DNA of 10,432 nucleotides, taken from contig DFBT01000105.1 in NCBI GenBank assembly GCA_002366725.1, positions 46,634 to 57,065 of the forward strand, given 5' to 3'. The DNA is from Caldifarciminota bacterium UBA3073. GTDB lineage: Bacteria > Hydrothermota > UBA3073. Position numbers and translations under genes: made by a program. Below, piece by piece: positions 6,949-10,432 of the stretch. The notes below the pieces were generated by a model. That model made no database searches. It was not told the origin of the DNA and saw only the letters and a program-made list of their open reading frames with translations. Every line of letters starts with the position of its first letter. Position 1 is the stretch's first letter.

Positions 6949-7003
6949 GAGCAGGTTCTACCTGCGATAATAGGTTTCACCTGCGATAATAGGTTTCACC
7001 TGC
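6945..7003 (+). repeat. REP hairpin with 19-bp tandem repeats
   Basis: A REP unit, GTAGGAGCAGGT-TCT-ACCTGC followed by GAT, occupies 6945-6968, with a 6-bp GCAGGT/ACCTGC stem. It is followed by two perfect tandem copies of the 19-mer GATAATAGGTTTCACCTGC, at 6966-6984 and 6985-7003. Each 19-mer retains a small GGT-TTC-ACC hairpin. The array therefore looks like the REP 3' half duplicated twice. It overlaps the tolC stop codon and ends 7 bp before the RAYT ATG. REP hairpins with a 5' GTAG are the known targets of RAYT proteins. Confidence 0.8.
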
Positions 7004-7010
7004 AATATAA

Positions 7011-7514
7011 ATGTATAATAGCAAACCTCATCAACACGCATTGCGTAAAGGACGCGTTTCTGTACAGAGCTTGGCTTATACAATTACAAAATGCGTTAAC
7101 AACCGTGATACGACCTTATTGATTCAACCTGAGATTTCAGATATTTTGATAAATGCATTTATATGGTGTAAAGAGCAGGAACGAATAAGAATAGGTGGAT
7201 TTGTTATCATGCCAAACCATTATCACATTATTCTTGCTTTAAGAAAGGACTATACCCTTTCTTCAATAATGGTAACAATTGATAGTTTTACAGCCCGTAA
7301 AATCAATTCTCAGCTAATGAGAGAAGGGCAATTTTGGGAAAGAGGATATTACGACCATGCACATCGTTCAGCGAAGGATTTTCTCAAACAACTGGAATAT
7401 ATTCATAATAATCCAGTGCGAAAAGGACTCGTAGATACTCCAAATGAATGGCAGTTTTCCACAGCAAATCCCAAATGGAATCACCTTATTGATTGGGATT
7501 GGTTCAGAATGTAG
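7011..7514 (+). CDS. REP-associated tyrosine transposase (RAYT, Y1 HUH family)
   Basis: RAYTs are single-domain HUH/Y1 DNA nucleases related to IS200/IS605 transposases. They cut and rejoin single-stranded REP hairpins. The 167-residue protein has an N-terminal LRKGRVSVQSLAYTIT segment (11-26), the HUH metal-binding motif in MPNHYHIIL at 67-75 (H70 and H72), GQFWERGYYDHAHR at 106-119, and the probable catalytic tyrosine Y130 in LEYIHNNPVRKGLV. Length and motif order are normal, and no disruption is seen, so it may be active. GTAG-headed REPs flank it on both sides. It sits between tolC and the adaptor gene in the same orientation and without its own obvious promoter or Shine-Dalgarno. It is probably transcribed by readthrough. 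Its stop TAG at 7512-7514 also lies in a GTAG, next to the GTAG of the downstream REP. Confidence 0.93.
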   Translation: MYNSKPHQHALRKGRVSVQSLAYTITKCVNNRDTTLLIQPEISDILINAFIWCKEQERIRIGGFVIMPNHYHIILALRKDYTLSSIMVTIDSFTARKINSQLMREGQFWERGYYDHAHRSAKDFLKQLEYIHNNPVRKGLVDTPNEWQFSTANPKWNHLIDWDWFRM

Positions 7515-7516
7515 AT

Positions 7517-7574
7517 GTAGGAGCAGGTTCCACCTGCGATAATACAGACATCGCAACCAGGAGGTTGCTCCTAC
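7517..7574. repeat. Head-to-head REP pair (BIME-like) after the RAYT
   Basis: Two REP units face each other. The forward unit at 7517-7540 is GTAGGAGCA-GGTTCCACC-TGCGAT. The reverse unit at 7550-7574, read on the minus strand, is GTAGGAGCA-ACCTCCTGGT-TGCGAT. Head and tail are identical while the stem arms are exchanged (GGT..ACC against ACC..GGT), so both keep perfect hairpins. The outer nine bases GTAGGAGCA / TGCTCCTAC also pair, allowing one larger structure. The unit ends 21 bp before the adaptor ATG, leaving its ribosome site (AAAGGGAGGT, 7581-7590) free. Confidence 0.85.
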
Positions 7575-7594
7575 AAATAAAAAGGGAGGTAAAG

Positions 7595-8485
7595 ATGAAA
7601 AAATTGGGCTGGATTATAGTGGTTGTTATTGTAGGTGCTGTCGTTTTTCGAATCGTCCAACACTTTAAGACAGGAGAATCTGTAAAATCTGTGACTGAAG
7701 TTGCAACTGAGGTGTTGATAGAAGAGGTTAAAATGGGTGATATTGCTCAAACTCTTTCTTATACAGGGAATATTGAAGGACAGGAACAGGTAACCGTTTA
7801 TCCTATTGAGGAAACCGGCAGATTGATTAAATATCTGGTTAAAGAAGGGGGTATAGTTAAAAAGGGGCAGGTAATTGCCCTCGTAGATAGGTCCATAAAG
7901 GGGATGGAATTTCGACCCGCAAAGATCACATCACCTCTATCGGGAACCGTAGGCATGTTATTTCTCGACAGGGGAGCAATGGTAGCACCCCAGATTCCAA
8001 TTGCTATGATTGCTGATATAAACAAAGTAAAGATAAAGATTCAGATAGTAGAGAGGGACATATCAAAAGTTCATAAGGGACAATCAGCGGTTATAACAGT
8101 AGATGCCTATCCAGATAAAAAGTTTCAGGGCAAACTTTTACAGATTTCTTCATTTGTTAATCCTATGACAAAAACAGCTGAGGGAGAAATTATTGTACCA
8201 AATCAAGGGCATATTTTGAAACCAGGGATGTTTGCAAGGGTAGAACTCATAGTGGACAAACATAAGGGAGTATTAGTAGTTCCGAACAAGGCAGTGTTAA
8301 AACAAGAGGGTAAGGAGATTGTATTCGTGGATGCTGGTAATATTGCAAAATTAAAGGAAGTGGAAACAGGATTTGAAGATGAGAACCGCACTGAAATAAT
8401 TAGTGGTCTTGAACTTGGGGAACCTGTTATTGTTCTTGGAAACTACGGGCTCAGGGATAGTGGCAGGATTAAAATTAAAGAGTAG
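7595..8485 (+). CDS. RND-type periplasmic adaptor (membrane-fusion protein), apparently hairpin-less
   Basis: This is the adaptor subunit that links an inner-membrane RND transporter to the outer-membrane channel. The frame opens at 7493, but ATG 7595 follows a strong ribosome site (GGGAGGT, 7584-7590) and gives MKKLGWIIVVVIVGAVVFRI, an N-terminal membrane anchor without a lipobox Cys. The product has 296 residues. The first lipoyl half-motif is GRLIKYLVKEGGIVKKGQVIALVD at 75-98 and the second is ITSPLSGTVG at 111-120, with only about a dozen residues between them. The usual 60-100 residue alpha-helical hairpin is therefore absent. Beta-barrel segments follow (VKIKIQIVERDISKVHKGQ at 145-163; KPGMFARVELIV at 209-220), then a membrane-proximal domain (VVPNKAVL at 228-235). 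The TAG stop at 8483-8485 falls in the GTAG head of a palindromic element. The family assignment is secure; how it contacts TolC is unknown. Borrelia BesA is a known adaptor lacking the hairpin. Confidence 0.92.
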   Translation: MKKLGWIIVVVIVGAVVFRIVQHFKTGESVKSVTEVATEVLIEEVKMGDIAQTLSYTGNIEGQEQVTVYPIEETGRLIKYLVKEGGIVKKGQVIALVDRSIKGMEFRPAKITSPLSGTVGMLFLDRGAMVAPQIPIAMIADINKVKIKIQIVERDISKVHKGQSAVITVDAYPDKKFQGKLLQISSFVNPMTKTAEGEIIVPNQGHILKPGMFARVELIVDKHKGVLVVPNKAVLKQEGKEIVFVDAGNIAKLKEVETGFEDENRTEIISGLELGEPVIVLGNYGLRDSGRIKIKE

Positions 8486-8562
8486 GGCAAGGCTTTTCCG
8501 CCATAGGCGGATGTGCCTCTGGCACAAGCCTTGCAAAAAGCAAACCTAAAGGTTTGCCCTAC
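8482..8562. repeat. Composite GTAG-headed palindrome between adaptor and RND genes
   Basis: The ends, GTAGGGCAA at 8482-8490 and its reverse complement within TTTGCCCTAC at 8553-8562, form an outer stem. A second stem, GCAAGGCTT (8487-8495) with AAGCCTTGC (8526-8534), encloses two back-to-back hairpins: TCCGCC-ATA-GGCGGA (8497-8511) and TGTGCC-TCT-GGCACA (8512-8526). A further hairpin, GCAAACC-TAAA-GGTTTGC, lies at 8540-8557. The plan (GTAG head, hairpin ending in TGC, two units head to head) matches the REP pair at 7517-7574 but the sequence class differs. It starts on the adaptor stop codon and ends 16 bp before the RND ATG. Confidence 0.75.
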
Positions 8563-8578
8563 ATTTCGGAGAGGAATT

Positions 8579-10432
8579 ATGAATTTACCAGAATTTTCTG
8601 TTAAGAAGTCAGTTACGGTCTTGATGCTGATCCTCATTATTGCAGTCTTTGGAGTAATGTCATTTATGGGACTTGGTATTGAGCTTATGCCAGATATTTC
8701 TTTTCCAGTTGTCTCTTGCATAACTACTTATTCTGGAGTTGCCCCCGAGGATATGGAGACAATGATTACGAAACCCATTGAAGGTATTGTCTCCACAGTT
8801 AAAGATGTCAAGCAGGTTTCGTCAATTTCTGAAGAAGGGGTCTCAGTAGTGATGGTGGAACTTGAATGGGGTGCGAATCTTGATTTCGCTGCTCAGGATA
8901 TGAGAGATGCATTGGATATGATTAAGGATTATCTACCACCTGACGCATCCAGACCGATGATTGTGAAGACGGACATATCTATGATGCCTATACTGGCTCT
9001 ATCTATCACTGGAGAAAGGAATCCATTAGACCTCAGAAGGACAGCAGAAGATATTAAGGATAAATTGGAACAGGTAGATGGTGTTGCAAATGTGATGCTT
9101 ATGGGTGGAGTCAAACGGGAGATTCAAGTTAAGATTGATAGAGATAAATTGAATGTCTATGGGATTCCCATTCAGCAGATAATTCAAGTCTTGAGATTTG
9201 AGAATTTGAACCTTCCAGGAGGTCGTATTACAGAGGAATATACAGACTACATGGTAAGAACAGTTGGAGAATTTAAAAACATAGATGAGATAGGAAATAT
9301 AACTATTGGAGTAAAAGACAGAGTGCCCATCTATTTAAAGGATGTAGCCGAGATAGAAGATACTCATAAGGAGATGAGGTCGTATGGTAGAACAAATAAG
9401 AAGGAATCAGTTATTCTTCTGTGCAGCAAATCTTCTGGGGCAAATACTGTGGGTGCCGCTAATCGGGTAAAACAGAAGATAAAAAATCTTGAGCACACTC
9501 TACCTGAAGATATAAAGATTTATAGTGTATTTGACCAGGGAAAGACCACCACAAAGGTGGTATCAACGACTGTAAATAGTGCCATGTGGGGCGCCATTTT
9601 AGCTGTCTTTTGTCTCCTCCTGGTCTTCCGTAATTGGCGACCAACAATTATCATTGCATTGGCTATTCCTCTGTCTATTCTGGCGACCTTTATTGCAATT
9701 CACATTGCCGGCTTTACTTTTAATATTATGACCATAGGAGGATTTGCCCTGGGAGTAGGTATGCTGTTGTCCAATGCTATTATTGTAATAGAAAATATAT
9801 TTCGCCACCTTGAAGAGGGAAAACCCAGAAAGGAGGCTGCAAGTTTTGGGACAACTGAGGTATCAAAGGCAATTTTTGCCTCTACTCTGACTACTGTTGC
9901 CGTTTTTCTACCCCTAATATACACCCGTGGGATGGCTGGACAAATATCAAAAGGGCTTGCTCTTACTGTTGCATTCTCTCTTTTAGCTTCACTTCTTGTT
10001 GCCTTTACCATAGTGCCGATGATTGCATCAAAAATATTTGTCCAGCGCAAGCGAAAAGAAGAGTATGAAACACACTTTGGAGAAAGATTTTTTGAAAGAT
10101 TTAATACTGGGTATAAGAACATTCTGGAATATACTCTGAAACATAGAAAAAGAGTAGGATTTGGTGCTCTTGCTGTATTTATAATATCAATTGGTCTTTT
10201 CCCTTTTGTGGGCAAGGAGTTCATACCAAAAATGGACTCGTCTATGCTCACTCAAAAGGTAAAGATGCCTGTTGGAACTTCATTGGAAGAGACAAATCGG
10301 GTTATAGCGAAGTTAGAGGACATTGCAATGGAGCAGCCAGAGGCTGAGATAGTTGCTGCATTTGGTGGCGAATCTGAGATGGCTCAGATGGCTATGGCTA
10401 TGGGTGGCGGTGGCGGAGTGAATCAAGGAGAT
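8579..10432 (+). CDS. AcrB-type RND efflux transporter, N-terminal part (runs off the window)
   Basis: This is an inner-membrane RND (hydrophobe/amphiphile efflux type) exporter subunit, normally driven by the proton gradient. The frame is open from ATG 8579 to the last base, giving 618 of an expected 1000 or so residues. The ribosome site is GAGAGGAA at 8569-8576. TM1 lies at about 13-30, followed by GIELMPDISFPVVSCITTYSG at about 33-53, a hallmark of the family. The first porter and docking region runs to about 330, TM2-TM6 span about 335-485, and TM7 is at 527-544 followed by GKEFIPKMDSSML, the second-half counterpart of the post-TM1 motif. TM4 reads GVGMLLSNAIIVIENI at 392-407. Positions S398-N399 stand where the conserved proton-relay Asp-Asp (or Asp-Asn) occurs. 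The visible end is Met/Gly-rich (MAMAMGGGGG). The substrate is unknown. It completes the MarR-TolC-adaptor-RND operon. Confidence 0.94.
   Translation, partial: MNLPEFSVKKSVTVLMLILIIAVFGVMSFMGLGIELMPDISFPVVSCITTYSGVAPEDMETMITKPIEGIVSTVKDVKQVSSISEEGVSVVMVELEWGANLDFAAQDMRDALDMIKDYLPPDASRPMIVKTDISMMPILALSITGERNPLDLRRTAEDIKDKLEQVDGVANVMLMGGVKREIQVKIDRDKLNVYGIPIQQIIQVLRFENLNLPGGRITEEYTDYMVRTVGEFKNIDEIGNITIGVKDRVPIYLKDVAEIEDTHKEMRSYGRTNKKESVILLCSKSSGANTVGAANRVKQKIKNLEHTLPEDIKIYSVFDQGKTTTKVVSTTVNSAMWGAILAVFCLLLVFRNWRPTIIIALAIPLSILATFIAIHIAGFTFNIMTIGGFALGVGMLLSNAIIVIENIFRHLEEGKPRKEAASFGTTEVSKAIFASTLTTVAVFLPLIYTRGMAGQISKGLALTVAFSLLASLLVAFTIVPMIASKIFVQRKRKEEYETHFGERFFERFNTGYKNILEYTLKHRKRVGFGALAVFIISIGLFPFVGKEFIPKMDSSMLTQKVKMPVGTSLEETNRVIAKLEDIAMEQPEAEIVAAFGGESEMAQMAMAMGGGGGVNQGD

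Noticed and set aside
6966..7003. Possible CRISPR array from the tandem 19-mers
   Set aside because: The copies are directly abutting without spacers and are clearly derived from the adjacent REP hairpin.
7493..7594. Longer N-terminus for the adaptor protein (34 extra residues)
   Set aside because: The extension would be encoded by the end of the RAYT gene and the REP pair. ATG 7595 has a strong ribosome site and starts directly with the membrane anchor.
9700..10251. Minus-strand open frame of 183 codons
   Set aside because: It is antisense to the RND transporter core (TM3-TM7), which is clearly coding on the plus strand. No family features are visible.

Overview
The window looks like part of a chromosome from a diderm (Gram-negative-type) bacterium. 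A TolC-family outer-membrane protein, a periplasmic adaptor and an inner-membrane RND transporter sit in one gene cluster. Base composition is moderately AT-rich, and arginine AGA/AGG and isoleucine ATA codons are common. Abundant short palindromic repeats in the gaps (CACAGAG-type, GTAG-type REP hairpins, CCTGCCT hairpins) are of the kind I associate with uncultured candidate phyla. I cannot name the lineage from the sequence, and no rRNA or tRNA gene is present.

Left half, minus strand, transcribed from about 4660 down to 393: tryptophanyl-tRNA synthetase (trpS), a FecCD/BtuC-type ABC importer permease, a GT4 glycosyltransferase, and a trans-polyprenyl diphosphate synthase. trpS is preceded by a fully consensus sigma70-type promoter whose predicted start site falls on its ATG, so the message is probably leaderless. 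The permease has no ATPase or binding-protein gene beside it. A repeat-bearing 150-bp gap separates it from the glycosyltransferase.

Centre, 4654-5052: a divergent intergenic region. It holds the trpS promoter, a roughly 207-bp element built of inverted CACAGAG repeats, and a second fully consensus promoter, for the rightward marR gene. A 22-bp palindrome overlaps the -10 box of that promoter and is the obvious MarR operator.

Right half, plus strand: marR, a TolC-family outer-membrane factor, a RAYT (REP-associated tyrosine transposase), an RND membrane-fusion protein, and an AcrB-type RND transporter that runs off the right edge (618 codons seen). This is a MarR-controlled tripartite efflux operon invaded by REP elements. 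REP hairpins starting with GTAG flank the RAYT, and a different GTAG-headed composite palindrome lies between the adaptor and the RND gene. The TAG stop codons of tolC and of the adaptor gene lie inside these GTAG heads.

The pump is atypical in two ways. The adaptor has essentially no alpha-helical hairpin between its two lipoyl half-motifs. The RND protein has Ser-Asn where the TM4 proton-relay Asp-Asp pair is expected.
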